NCBI GenBank assembly: GCA_031553005.1
Contig: JAVBMA010000007.1
Coordinates: 28,174-92,173 of the forward strand
Source: RGIG9379 sp031553005
Lineage (GTDB): Bacteria; Bacteroidota; Bacteroidia; Bacteroidales; Paludibacteraceae
DNA: 64,000 bases
Reading direction: 5' to 3'
The translations under genes and the position numbers were made by a program. Position 1 is the stretch's first letter, and every line of letters begins with the position of its first letter. The notes beneath the pieces are model-generated. The model searched no databases. It had not been told where the DNA came from and saw only the letters and a program-made list of their open reading frames with translations. Shown here in pieces: positions 9,150 to 17,538 of this stretch.

Positions 9150-9710
9150 ATGAAAAATCTATTTGTTATGCATGAGTTGGTAAAGTTTAAAGAAATTGAA
9201 GAAAAAATAATTTCTGTCAGAGGACAGCAAGTTATACTCGATAATGATGTCGCAACTCTTTATGGTGTGGAAACAAAACGCATCAATGAAGCAGTGAAAA
9301 ACAATCCGGAAAAATTTCCGGAAGGATATATTATCTATCTTTCTAAGAATGAAAAAGATAAGGTAGTCGAATTTTTCGACCACCTTGCAAATATCAGATT
9401 TTCACCAATTTTACCAAAAGCTTTTACAGAAAAAGGGCTGTATATGTTAGCCACAATTCTTAGAAGCCCGGTAGCCACTGAAACAACTATTGCAATTGTA
9501 GAGACTTTTGCAAAAATAAAAGAGCTTACGCGCACGGTTTCCGAATTATCGGAAACAGAAGAAGAGTCAAAACAAAAATCTCTGATGCAAAAAAGCGGAG
9601 AAATCATGAGTGATATTCTGGGAAGCGAATTAAGCACAAGTGATACCGAAACAACAATTGAATTAAATTTAGCCGTACTAAAATTGAAACATACGGTAAA
9701 AAGAAAATAA
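9150..9710 (+). CDS. ORF6N-domain DNA-binding protein within the nuo operon
   Basis: The first 95 or so residues match the ORF6N domain (VRGQQVILDNDVATLYGVET, then KRINEAVKNNPEKFPEGYII), a fold found in phage antirepressor-like and bacterial DNA-binding proteins. The central part AFTEKGLYMLATILRSPVAT is also typical. The C-terminal 60 residues are acidic then lysine-rich, with no ORF6C domain. The 186-residue gene sits between nuoM (90 nt upstream) and nuoN (20 nt downstream), where a regulator is unexpected. Two palindromes precede it and a third identical 17-base copy lies inside it (9365-9381). It may be a recent insertion or a regulator of the operon's last gene; its target is unknown. 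A second ATG at 9168 is an alternative start. Confidence 0.85.
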   Translation: MKNLFVMHELVKFKEIEEKIISVRGQQVILDNDVATLYGVETKRINEAVKNNPEKFPEGYIIYLSKNEKDKVVEFFDHLANIRFSPILPKAFTEKGLYMLATILRSPVATETTIAIVETFAKIKELTRTVSELSETEEESKQKSLMQKSGEIMSDILGSELSTSDTETTIELNLAVLKLKHTVKRK

Positions 9711-9730
9711 AAATATATAATACACTAAAT

Positions 9731-11164
9731 ATGGACTATAGCAATTTTTTACTCATGCGCCACGAAATATCGTTGGTAATAGTATTGGTCTTTCTTTTGT
9801 TAGCAGACTTATTTCTCGGTGAAAAAGGAAAAAAATATTTTCAACCGACTGCCATCGGCGTCTTTCTGGTACACACCGTTTACGGATTTTATCTAAGTGG
9901 AAGCTTCGGAGGCAGTATCGGAGAGTCTTTTTCCGGAATGTATCAAACTTCAGATATGCATCTTTTTGTCAAAAATATCCTGAATCTGGGTACACTATTC
10001 GTATTCTTTTTCGCCCATTACTGGAATCAAAATGAAAATAAAAACGCAAGAGGAGAATTTTACTTCCTCACATTAGCTACCCTATTCGGTATGTACTTAA
10101 TGATTTCGGCAGGCGATTTCTTATTATTCTATATCGGATTGGAAACTGCATCCATACCAATGGCTGCGTTAGTCGCATTCAATAAATTCAAACACGAATC
10201 GGCGGAGGCGGGAGCTAAATACATCCTTTCGGCGGCATTCTCATCCGCCATCATGTTGTTCGGTATCTCCTATATATATGGAACTTGCGGTTCTTTATAC
10301 TTCACTGAAGTATCGGAAGCATTTATTGCAACCCCATTACAAATTATGGCGATGATTTTCTTTAGTGCCGGTATGGCGTTTAAAATATCATTGGTTCCAT
10401 TTCACTTATGGACTGCCGACACTTACCAAGGCGCTCCTACTTCAGTTACAGCCTATCTCTCGGTTATATCCAAAGGTTCTGCGGTATTCGCCTTTATGTG
10501 CATCTTATTTAAAGCATTCGGAAACTATCCTGAATTCTGGCAACAATTACTTTGGTGGGGTATTGTAATAACTATCACTATAGGTAACCTTTTCGCTATC
10601 CGTCAGAAAAACCTCAAGCGTTTTCTCGCCTTCTCTTCCATATCACAGGCAGGATACATTATGTTGGGTGTAATAGCCGGCACTCCGGAAGGTATGACTG
10701 CAACGGTTTACTACATCTTCATTTACCTATTTACCAACTTGGCTGCATTTGGAGTAATTTCTACTATTGAAAACCAAACCGGAAAGGTAAAAATGAACGA
10801 TTACGATGGTCTGTATTCTACTAATCCGAAATTGGCAATCATCATGATGTTGGTAATGTTCTCATTAGGAGGTATTCCTCCGTTTGCAGGATTTTTCAGC
10901 AAATTCTTCATTTTTGCCGCTGCTGCACAACAAGGGCAATATCTATTAGTATTCATCGCCTTATTAAATACAATTATCTCCCTATACTACTACTTATTAA
11001 TCGTAAAAGCCATGTTTATCAACAAATCGGAAAATCCGATTCAAACGATTAAAAGCGATGGAATGTCCGTATTAGGTTTGGCTATATGTACTGCCGGTAT
11101 ACTTATATTAGGCTTTATCAGTCCAATTTATCAATATATTGAAAGCATTAGTTTTGGAATGTAA
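9731..11164 (+). CDS. nuoN: NADH-quinone oxidoreductase subunit N
   Basis: NuoN is the antiporter-like subunit nearest the NuoK/J side of the membrane arm. The 477-residue protein has about 14 helices and the diagnostic segment FHLWTADTYQGAPTSVTAYL (about residues 223-242) followed by SVISKGSA. A conserved lysine is present in helix 12 (GFFSKFFIF). It is separated from nuoM by the ORF6N gene and is followed by a strong terminator at 11191, so it ends the operon. Confidence 0.96.
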   Translation: MDYSNFLLMRHEISLVIVLVFLLLADLFLGEKGKKYFQPTAIGVFLVHTVYGFYLSGSFGGSIGESFSGMYQTSDMHLFVKNILNLGTLFVFFFAHYWNQNENKNARGEFYFLTLATLFGMYLMISAGDFLLFYIGLETASIPMAALVAFNKFKHESAEAGAKYILSAAFSSAIMLFGISYIYGTCGSLYFTEVSEAFIATPLQIMAMIFFSAGMAFKISLVPFHLWTADTYQGAPTSVTAYLSVISKGSAVFAFMCILFKAFGNYPEFWQQLLWWGIVITITIGNLFAIRQKNLKRFLAFSSISQAGYIMLGVIAGTPEGMTATVYYIFIYLFTNLAAFGVISTIENQTGKVKMNDYDGLYSTNPKLAIIMMLVMFSLGGIPPFAGFFSKFFIFAAAAQQGQYLLVFIALLNTIISLYYYLLIVKAMFINKSENPIQTIKSDGMSVLGLAICTAGILILGFISPIYQYIESISFGM

Positions 11165-11190
11165 TTTCCTAAATAAATTAAAAAATATAG

Positions 11191-11229
11191 AAAATCCCAT
11201 TAGTTAAAAAATAACTAATGGGATTTTTA
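11191..11229 (+). terminator. Rho-independent terminator after nuoN
   Basis: A perfect 16-bp stem, AAAATCCCATTAGTTA (11191-11206) with TAACTAATGGGATTTT (11212-11227), has a 5-nt A loop and a T-rich tail. It lies 26 nt after the nuoN stop codon and is well placed to end the nuo transcript. Confidence 0.9.
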
Positions 11230-11319
11230 TTTTAGCGCCTCTCTCCTTTTTCTAAAATCAAAGAAAATATTCCTCTGATTTTTTTATGGTAAAAAACCTT
11301 AATAAATTTATAGTCAGAG

Positions 11320-11350
11320 TTTGAAAGAAACTTTTTTATTTCTAATATTG
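11320..11350 (+). promoter_or_regulatory. Bacteroides-type promoter for the small membrane protein
   Basis: TTTG at 11320-11323 is followed after 19 nt by TAATATTG (11343-11350), one base off the TAnnTTTG consensus. The ATG is at 11380, about 22 nt after the expected start of transcription. Confidence 0.5.
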
Positions 11351-11379
11351 CAAATCAACTAAATATAAACTCGATAATT

Positions 11380-11844
11380 ATGGAAGAGATTCATAAAGAA
11401 CAAAATGAATTGAAAATCAATTCTCTAATAAAAACGTATTTAACGACCATTCATAAATGGGCTAAATTTTTCACTGTCTTAGGTTCCGTTGGAATCGGAC
11501 TAATGTTTATTATCGGATTAATTATGGTTATTACCGGAATAGCCAGTAATTCAATGGGAACTTCTCTTGGATTCGAAGGATTCACCTTTTCTATAATGGG
11601 AATAATTTATGTTATAATAGCTATAATATATATCTTGCCTGTTATTTTTTTAAATAAATTTTCGAATAGCCTGAAAAATGCAATTGAATATACCAATAAC
11701 AATGAACTGCAAACTGCTTTTCAGAATTTAAAATCCCTCTTTAAATTCTGTGGTATCTGTACTATTGTTTTTATATCTGTTTATATTCTAATTATTTTAA
11801 TTGCATTAATAGCAGGAATCATAGCAGGATTTTCTTATTTCTGA
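11380..11844 (+). CDS. DUF5362-like four-helix membrane protein
   Basis: A 154-residue protein of unknown function with four predicted helices arranged as two hairpins: about residues 27-55, 64-88, and 122-152. A charged loop between helices 2 and 3 reads LNKFSNSLKNAIEYTNNNELQTAF, like the loop of a Bacteroidota family I recall as DUF5362. It has its own promoter and stands alone after the nuo terminator, facing a convergent gene whose stop is only 28 nt away. The family name is from memory; the membrane topology is seen directly. Confidence 0.75.
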   Translation: MEEIHKEQNELKINSLIKTYLTTIHKWAKFFTVLGSVGIGLMFIIGLIMVITGIASNSMGTSLGFEGFTFSIMGIIYVIIAIIYILPVIFLNKFSNSLKNAIEYTNNNELQTAFQNLKSLFKFCGICTIVFISVYILIILIALIAGIIAGFSYF

Positions 11845-11871
11845 TATCCATTAATAAAGCAATAAGAAAAA

Positions 11872-12927
11872 TTACTCAGTTAATTTAAATGTAGCCCTTA
11901 CCGGATTGTGGTCGGAAAATTCGAAACCAAGGTCATCACATTTTATAGATTCGACTGATATATTCGGGGATAAAATAAAAAAGTCTATCAATGTAACTTT
12001 TGTTTCTCCCTTTTTATATGGAGTATCTACCCTACGATTAGAAGGTGTGGAATTATCAAACACATACTTCCAATCAGCAGGAAGCAATGTATCCGGAATA
12101 GCGTGAAAATCGACAAAATCAAACGGTTGTCCGCGAAATTCTGTTTTAATGTTTAACGGGCATTGGTTAAAATCACCGCCGACTATAACATAATTTCCTT
12201 TATCATATTCTTCCATCAAAAATTTACGGAAATAACCCAATTCGGCTTTTCGTAACTCTCCGTTATGGTCAAAAGCAGAATTATGTGTATTAACCAGAAC
12301 CAGTTCTTTATCATTTGAAGTGGGGAAACGCATGGATAAAAAACACCTGTCGAGCATAAAAACACGTAATGGCCAACTAAAATTAAAAGGAAAAGCGTTA
12401 CGTTCGACAATAATCGGGGAATAAAGCGAGTAAGTTATCAAACCGCTTTTCACTTTGCCCATTGGGTCAAACACCGGCTCGGGAATAAATTCAACATTAT
12501 AGTTCATAGCAAAAGAAGGATGATACCGGTACAGTATACTTCCAAAATAATCTAACTGATTGATATGGTAACTTCTCTTCGCGTCTTCGTCAATTTCCTG
12601 AATCAGGAAAAAATCAATATTTGGGTTTTTAGACAAATAATCGCCGATTCCATCCATATTTTTCCTCATTTGCTCCATTACCGGGCGAACTTTTGTACCT
12701 CCATCATAAAAGAAGTCCATGTTTTTATCCAATCCGGCATAACCGATATTCCATGTAACAAACCGTAACGGTTCTCCAATACGAATCGTATCCGACTTTT
12801 CCTGAACCGAAATAAGTTCTTTTGCTTCAGGTTGATAATCAACTAAAGTGAAATATAACAGGAAACAAGAAACAAACAATAATATAACAAATAGTAATAG
12901 TGCCAATACTTTAATTATTATTTTCAT
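11872..12927 (-). CDS. Endonuclease/exonuclease/phosphatase-family protein, membrane-anchored
   Basis: An EEP-fold hydrolase of 351 residues. One N-terminal membrane segment (about residues 4-27) would anchor the enzyme outside the inner membrane. The fold's catalytic motifs appear in order: TWNIGYAG, IQEID, NTHNSAFDHNG, GGDFNQCP, and the final SDHNPV that holds the catalytic His-Asp pair. The start is the ATG at 12927; the upstream extension to 12948 begins with TTG and is not needed. Relatives act on nucleic acids, phosphoinositides or sphingomyelin; the substrate here cannot be told. It is monocistronic and converges on the preceding gene. Confidence 0.88.
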   Translation of the reverse strand: MKIIIKVLALLLFVILLFVSCFLLYFTLVDYQPEAKELISVQEKSDTIRIGEPLRFVTWNIGYAGLDKNMDFFYDGGTKVRPVMEQMRKNMDGIGDYLSKNPNIDFFLIQEIDEDAKRSYHINQLDYFGSILYRYHPSFAMNYNVEFIPEPVFDPMGKVKSGLITYSLYSPIIVERNAFPFNFSWPLRVFMLDRCFLSMRFPTSNDKELVLVNTHNSAFDHNGELRKAELGYFRKFLMEEYDKGNYVIVGGDFNQCPLNIKTEFRGQPFDFVDFHAIPDTLLPADWKYVFDNSTPSNRRVDTPYKKGETKVTLIDFFILSPNISVESIKCDDLGFEFSDHNPVRATFKLTE

Positions 12928-13188
12928 ACTCAACAATATATACAACAATTAGCCTAAATAGTTCATTTACACAATCATTTTTTTAGAGAAAAGATAAAAA
13001 CTCTTTTTAGATTGCTTTTTTCATTGTAAAATTACAAGAAAATAAGGAAGAAGTCAAATTGACTCACAACCGGCAAATACAAATATATTAATCGTCAAAT
13101 TGCAGCAACGATTCATAATTATTCTAAAATTATAGTACCATTGTTAAAACTTTACAGGTAAAAAGTTTTTATATTTATGATTCTGTAT

Positions 13189-13196
13189 TACCTTTG
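13189..13196 (+). promoter_or_regulatory. -7 box before the ZapB-like/zapA genes
   Basis: TACCTTTG matches the TAnnTTTG consensus and lies 21 nt before the ATG at 13217. No good -33 TTTG is seen at the usual distance, only a T-rich run near 13166. The 290 bases between the divergent EEP gene and 13217 are otherwise AT-rich and featureless. Confidence 0.5.
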
Positions 13197-13216
13197 TACA
13201 GAGTTTTGACAAAAAA

Positions 13217-13510
13217 ATGGCTGATGAACAAAGCAAATTATTGACAAGATTGGAGACGGAAGTGCGACATCTGATGGGTCTTTATCAAAAGATAAGGAGC
13301 GAGAGGGATGAATTGGCAGCAGAGTTGGAGAAAACCAAAGAAAAATTATCAGATACGCAAAACATTGCTATAGATTGGGAAACAAAATACCAAAACCTGA
13401 AACTGGCAAAAATTATTTCCATCTCCGAACAAGAAGCTAGAAAAACACAGAACCGATTGTCAAAATTAGAGCGGGAAATAGAAAATTGCATAGCTCTGTT
13501 AAATGAATAA
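13217..13510 (+). CDS. ZapB-like coiled-coil protein
   Basis: A 97-residue protein that is coiled coil over almost its whole length: about residues 5-50 (LLTRLETEVRHLMGLYQKIR, then SERDELAAELEKTKEKL) and 65-97. It has no catalytic motif. The stop overlaps the start of zapA by 8 nt, so the two are co-translated. In Bacteroidota a short coiled-coil gene commonly precedes zapA and rny. A role as a partner of ZapA in Z-ring assembly is inferred from position and structure, not from a sequence signature. Confidence 0.8.
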   Translation: MADEQSKLLTRLETEVRHLMGLYQKIRSERDELAAELEKTKEKLSDTQNIAIDWETKYQNLKLAKIISISEQEARKTQNRLSKLEREIENCIALLNE

Positions 13511-13802
13511 GGAGCATATGGAAGACGATTTATTCAATATTACGATAAATTTTGCGGAAAAGACCTTTAAACCCCGGATAAAAAGGAGTCAAGAAGGACT
13601 ATATAGAAATGCCGCTAGTTACGTAGAAAATAAAATTCAAGAGTATAGAAAAAGGTATCCAAAACAAAGCATAGACACACACCTGTCATTAGTCTCATTA
13701 GAACTGGCCCTTGAACTACTCAAAGAAAAAGACGAAAAAGATTCTATTTACAACCAAATAGGGATATTGGTAAAAGAATTGGAAGAGAATCTAAAAAAAT
13801 AA
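13503..13802 (+). CDS. zapA: Cell division protein ZapA
   Basis: ZapA binds FtsZ and bundles its filaments at the division site. The 99-residue protein has the typical order: a short beta-rich N-terminal head (FNITINFAEKTFKPRI), a dimerisation helix around GLYRNAASYVENKIQEYRKR, and a long C-terminal coiled coil. Length fits (about 90-110 aa). It overlaps the coiled-coil gene upstream and is followed by a hairpin at 13829 and then rny, an order common in the phylum. The start at 13503 gives MNKEHMEDD; the ATG at 13518 is an alternative. Confidence 0.88.
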   Translation: MNKEHMEDDLFNITINFAEKTFKPRIKRSQEGLYRNAASYVENKIQEYRKRYPKQSIDTHLSLVSLELALELLKEKDEKDSIYNQIGILVKELEENLKK

Positions 13803-13828
13803 ATCGTATATTTTATTTAAAAAATACC

Positions 13829-13870
13829 CGCATTACCGTTGATTGAAATATCAATGATAATGCGTTTTTT
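13829..13870 (+). terminator. Hairpin terminator between zapA and rny
   Basis: CGCATTA (13829-13835) pairs with TAATGCG (13858-13864), with an inner stem made by GTTGAT and ATCAAT-type bases, followed by six T residues. It should end most zapA transcripts, leaving rny with its own start or with read-through. Confidence 0.75.
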
Positions 13871-13902
13871 ATATATAAACTTAATTAATTTATCAAACAA
13901 AT

Positions 13903-15432
13903 ATGGAGATTATATTTATAATAGCAGCTCTTGTAGTGGGTGGAGGTGCTACGTGGATAATAAGCAACACGCTATTAAAATCACGTACCAAAAACATTAT
14001 AAAAGATGCTGAAACCGAAGCAAAACTACTCAGGGACAACAAGATGCTTGAGGTAAAAGAAAAATACCTGACACTTAAAAATGAGTATGAAGCTCAAGTA
14101 AACCAACGCAACGCGAGGATGCAACAAGCGGAATCCAAGTTGAAACAACGCGAAATGCAACTAAACCAACAACAATCCGAATTGCAAAAAGGCAAATCCG
14201 AAACGGAGGCTATTAAAGAAAACTTGAATAACCAGCTTGATATTGTCGATAAAAGAAAACAAGAACTGGAAAAATTACAACGTCAGGCACACGACCAATT
14301 GGAGGTTATTTCCGGACTTTCAGCTCAGGATGCTAAAGATAAACTTATCGAATCCCTGAAAGAAGAGGCTAAGACAGACGCCATGTCTTACATCAATGAA
14401 ATCATGGAAGAAGCTAAAATGACAGCTAATAAAGAAGCTAAAAGAGTCGTTGTTCAAACCATACAAAGAGTTGCAACAGAAGCAGCTATCGAAAACTCAG
14501 TTACTGTTTTCAATATCGATTCTGATGAACTTAAAGGACGTATTATTGGACGTGAAGGACGTAACATCCGCGCATTGGAAGCCGCAACAGGTGTTGAAAT
14601 CATTGTTGATGATACCCCTGAAGCAATCGTTCTTTCCGCATTTGACCCTGTTCGCAGGGAAATTGCCCGCCTTGCCTTGCACCAACTAGTAACCGACGGA
14701 CGTATTCATCCCGCACGCATTGAAGAGGTAGTATCCAAAGTTAAAAAGCAAGTTGAAGAAGAAATCGTAGAAACAGGTAAACGTACAACTATTGATTTGG
14801 GAATCCATGGCTTACATCCTGAATTAATCCGCTTAATCGGTAAGATGAAATACCGCTCATCATACGGACAAAACCTATTTCAACACGCTCGTTAAACCTC
14901 AAACCTTTGTGCTACAATGGCATCTGAATTAGGATTAAACCCTAAAAAAGCAAAACGTGCCGGATTACTCCACGATATTGGTAAAGTGCCTGATGATGAA
15001 CCGGAATTACCACACGCTATCCTGGGGATGAAATTAGCCGAAAAATATAAGGAAAAACCGGAAATTTGTAACGCTATCGGAGCTCACCATGACGAAATAG
15101 AAATGGATAACCTGCTCTCTCCTGTTGTTCAAGCTTGTGATGCTATCTCCGGAGCACGTCCGGGAGCTCGCCGCGAAATTGTGGAAGCATATATCAAACG
15201 TCTGAATGACCTTGAAAAATTGGCACTATCCTACCCCGGGGTAATAAAAACATATGCTATTCAGGCAGGACGTGAACTGCGTGTAATCGTAGGTGCGGAC
15301 AAAATAGACGACAAAGAAACGGAAACATTATCATACGAGATAGCCAAAAAGATTCAAGATGAAATGACTTATCCCGGACAGGTAAAAATCACCGTTATCC
15401 GTGAAACCCGTTCAGTAAGTTTCGCTAAATAA
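13903..15432 (+). pseudogene. rny: Ribonuclease Y gene interrupted by one in-frame stop
   Basis: RNase Y is a membrane-anchored endoribonuclease that starts mRNA decay. The reading frame 13903-15432 would give a normal 509-residue protein: N-terminal helix (residues 1-22), long coiled coil (about 25-165), KH domain (GRIIGREGRNIRALEAATG, about 210-260) and HD domain. A single TAA at 14893-14895 interrupts it. The frame is kept on both sides, and changing one base (TAA to GAA) would restore the family-like HARETSNLCATMASELGLN. The break falls between the first HD-domain histidine (QHAR) and the HD pair (LLHDIGK), so neither half holds a complete active site. This may be a real nonsense mutation or a sequencing error. 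Confidence 0.9.
14917..15432 (+). CDS. C-terminal HD-domain fragment of ribonuclease Y
   Basis: This is the open frame downstream of the stop in rny, starting at the first in-frame ATG (MASELGLNPKKAKRAGLLHD). Its 171 residues hold the HD pair (LLHDIGK), a further His-Asp rich segment (GAHHDEIEM), VQACDAISGARPGARRE and the C-terminal domain to the normal end SVSFAK. It lacks the first metal-binding histidine of the domain. No ribosome binding site is seen before 14917. Translation by re-initiation is possible but unproven. Confidence 0.55.
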   Translation: MASELGLNPKKAKRAGLLHDIGKVPDDEPELPHAILGMKLAEKYKEKPEICNAIGAHHDEIEMDNLLSPVVQACDAISGARPGARREIVEAYIKRLNDLEKLALSYPGVIKTYAIQAGRELRVIVGADKIDDKETETLSYEIAKKIQDEMTYPGQVKITVIRETRSVSFAK

Positions 15433-15439
15433 AAAACAA

Positions 15440-15478
15440 AAAAGGAAAATTGAAAAAGTTTTTTCAATTTTCCTTTTC
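15440..15478 (+). terminator. Hairpin after rny
   Basis: AAAAGGAAAATTGAAAAA (15440-15457) pairs perfectly with TTTTTCAATTTTCCTTTT (15460-15477), 18 bp with a 2-nt gap. The stem is AT-rich and the T tract is short. It is followed by a CTCAACTTTCACTTTTCACC word repeat that ends where tmRNA begins. Confidence 0.65.
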
Positions 15479-15509
15479 AAACTCTCAACTTTCACTTTTC
15501 ACCTTACAA

Positions 15510-15904
15510 GGGGCTGACCGGATTTGACAGCGGGCAGAAGTGATATGTAAGCATGCAGTGCGCCGGTGGCTGGCACTATAATCTCGGAGACCAAAAATTC
15601 AACTGGCGAAAATAACTACGCTCTTGCTGCTTAATCGAAGTATAGTAGATATAGCTTTATCCTGGTATTAGATACCGGGACGAGACTTCTCCCGGATGCT
15701 AACGCCCTGAAGCGGTTCGACACGGAGAAGCAGACAAATCGGGGATAGTAAATGAATGCCTTGATTCATTTATGAAAATTTAGAGGATAAGGTTTTGGTT
15801 GGTGGCTTCGGTCTTGCCAAAGCACGAAAACCTAAGCGAAGATAAGCATGTAGAAAGCATATTAATTCCTCGTTTGGACCGGGGTTCGACTCCCCGCAGC
15901 TCCA
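15510..15904 (+). ncRNA. ssrA: Transfer-messenger RNA (tmRNA)
   Basis: tmRNA rescues stalled ribosomes and tags the unfinished protein for degradation. The 5' end GGGGCTG (15510-15516) pairs with CAGCTCC (15897-15903) to form the tRNA-like acceptor stem, with one G-U pair. The T arm CGGGG-TTCGACT-CCCCG is present next to it. The tag frame at 15605-15634 reads GGC GAA AAT AAC TAC GCT CTT GCT GCT TAA, giving GENNYALAA, close to known Bacteroidota tags and ending in the protease signal ALAA. CCA is not encoded: the discriminator A at 15904 is followed by CAAA. Total length is 395 nt. The left boundary is exact within a base or two. Confidence 0.95.
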
Positions 15905-15913
15905 CAAAATCAT

Positions 15914-15948
15914 AAAAAGCAGGCAAATCAATTGATTGCCTGCTTTTT
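15914..15948 (+). terminator. Terminator of ssrA
   Basis: AAAAAGCAGGCAA (15914-15926) pairs perfectly with TTGCCTGCTTTTT (15936-15948) around a 9-nt loop, starting 10 nt after the mature tmRNA end. The T run forms the tail. Confidence 0.9.
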
Positions 15949-16432
15949 ATTATCCAATACAACTATTTTCCAAAGTTTTTATACGCCAATTTTTTAGTTG
16001 ATTCAACAGTAGTTTTTTTAATCAGATTATTACAATGTTAATCCTGTATAATAATTTTATAAAAATAAGGAAACATATTATATTAGCGCATATTTATTAT
16101 TTATAGGGTTCATATTCGGCTTGATAGGGATTTCTATCGTTCCTGCTTCAACCTGATAAAAGCTAAACCACAGGATATAGAGGTTATTAAAAGAACAGCA
16201 AAGAATAAAAATTAATCTTAAAAATCCTAACCAAACGAAGCAACAGTATTGAAAAGAAAAATACTGCCCATAAACTTTCACATTGAGCAAGACTTAATAA
16301 AAAAGTATTCTCACTTATGTTCCTATTTATTTAGATATAAAATTGTACTATTAACCACTCTAAGATGGTAAATAGAAAGGTGACTCCGGATAATTTAAAA
16401 ACCATTAACATAAAAACAAAAAACGAACTATT
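15949..16432. other. Intergenic stretch with no recognised gene
   Basis: About 480 AT-rich bases lie between the ssrA terminator and a lipoprotein gene. A 70-codon frame on the minus strand (16078-16290) has no recognisable motif and no plausible start context. No hairpin, repeat or RNA family was recognised, and no strong TAnnTTTG promoter box was found before 16433. Confidence 0.6.
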
Positions 16433-17164
16433 ATGAAAAACATTAGAATTATTAACTGCGTGTTAATCTGTTTTGGATTGATTTTTATCTCTTCTTGTAA
16501 AGACGAAAAAAATGCAGAAAAAGGAGTTATTACATTTGAAGTCAATTATCAAGCCATTAATTGTGCATCAAACGTAACCATCTATCTTGATGGAGAAAAC
16601 ATCGGCACATTGGAAAATACTCTTGATGCCATTCCTAAACCGAGTAAAACTGAAAGTATCGCAAAAGAAGTTTCAACCGGAAAACACTCTTACAAAGCTG
16701 AAATCCGGTCTGAAAATGAATATTATACAAAAGACATAACAGGTACATTTTCAATATCGGAAAATGAATCTCAAAAAATCGTTATAGACTATTTAGAGAT
16801 ATTTAAAGAAGAAGATAATACAACAAGTAACTGTGACCAAGATGTAATAATCAGTAATGAGGAATACGAAAATGCAACCGACGTGCTATCTGTTATTGAT
16901 ATGAATATTTCAGGGAATTGCCTGAAAATAAAATTTGCTGCAAGTGGATGCAGCGGAGATACATGGATTGTAAAATTAATTGATTCGGGAAATGTGATGG
17001 AAGAACCTTATCAAAGAAATTTAAAGCTTACCATTCACAATGAAGAAATATGTATGGCTGTTCCTACAAAAGAAATATCTTTTAATATCCAAGACCTGCA
17101 AATAAGTGGTGATAATAAAGTTTTATTGAATATTGGAGGAAAGCAGATTCTCTATGAATATTAA
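16433..17164 (+). CDS. Lipoprotein of unknown function
   Basis: A 243-residue protein with a lipoprotein signal: positively charged start, hydrophobic stretch, and lipobox ISSC with the lipidated Cys near residue 22. After it comes KDEKN, an acidic stretch that in Bacteroidota may favour surface export. The body is beta-rich: residues 30-125 resemble an Ig-like or PEGA-type domain (VTIYLDGENIGTLENT), and a second part from about 130 includes four cysteines, among them ASGCSGDTW. No family is recognised with confidence. It is a single gene ended by the hairpin at 17211. Confidence 0.75.
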   Translation: MKNIRIINCVLICFGLIFISSCKDEKNAEKGVITFEVNYQAINCASNVTIYLDGENIGTLENTLDAIPKPSKTESIAKEVSTGKHSYKAEIRSENEYYTKDITGTFSISENESQKIVIDYLEIFKEEDNTTSNCDQDVIISNEEYENATDVLSVIDMNISGNCLKIKFAASGCSGDTWIVKLIDSGNVMEEPYQRNLKLTIHNEEICMAVPTKEISFNIQDLQISGDNKVLLNIGGKQILYEY

Positions 17165-17210
17165 AAAACTCTTGCCAGTAGAACTAGTTTAAGAATATCC
17201 ACCAAATAAA

Positions 17211-17250
17211 AAAATAGCCATTTCAATCTGAATATGAAATGGCTATTTCT
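17211..17250. terminator. Bidirectional terminator between convergent genes
   Basis: AAATAGCCATTTCA (17212-17225) pairs perfectly with TGAAATGGCTATTT (17235-17248) around a 9-nt loop. A-rich and T-rich flanks suit termination from both sides: the lipoprotein gene on the plus strand and the YtxH-like gene on the minus strand. Confidence 0.8.
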
Positions 17251-17283
17251 ATTTATAGAAAACTCACAAATAACAAGGACTTA

Positions 17284-17538
17284 TTACTCCTCGTTTATTT
17301 CTACCTGTTTTCTTTTATTTTTTTTCATTTCATACTCAGCACGGTCTTTGAGGTATTCCATCTCATTTTGACCTACATCTACGGCGTTCTTAAATTTCTT
17401 CTTTGCATTAAATGCAAATTCATGCATATTATCAGATACCTGGTCGAAATATCCTTTTTCATAAGCCATTCTGGCTAAATAACCTAAGGTTATACCAACT
17501 GCGGCACCAAGAGTGGTACCTAAAATCATTTTTTTCAT
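17284..17538 (-). CDS. YtxH-like small membrane-anchored protein
   Basis: An 84-residue protein beginning MKKMILGTTLGAAVGITLGY, a glycine-rich membrane helix (about residues 4-24) like those of YtxH-domain and gas-vesicle GvpP-like proteins, followed by a charged, mostly helical tail (KKKFKNAVDVGQNEMEYLKD). The frame extends further upstream, but the ATG at 17538 gives the natural N-terminus. Function is unknown; relatives are linked to stress responses in Firmicutes. The divergent TonB receptor gene begins 344 nt away. Confidence 0.7.
   Translation of the reverse strand: MKKMILGTTLGAAVGITLGYLARMAYEKGYFDQVSDNMHEFAFNAKKKFKNAVDVGQNEMEYLKDRAEYEMKKNKRKQVEINEE

Noticed and set aside
13803..13902. 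6S RNA between zapA and rny
   Set aside because: 6S RNA can follow zapA in other bacteria, but this gap is only 100 nt and is taken by a terminator.
15780..15962. 60-codon minus-strand frame over the tmRNA 3' end
   Set aside because: It overlaps the conserved tRNA-like part of ssrA and its terminator, so it is a shadow of the RNA gene.
16078..16290. 70-codon minus-strand frame after ssrA
   Set aside because: Hydrophobic by AT bias, no motif, no promoter; might be a remnant but nothing supports it.
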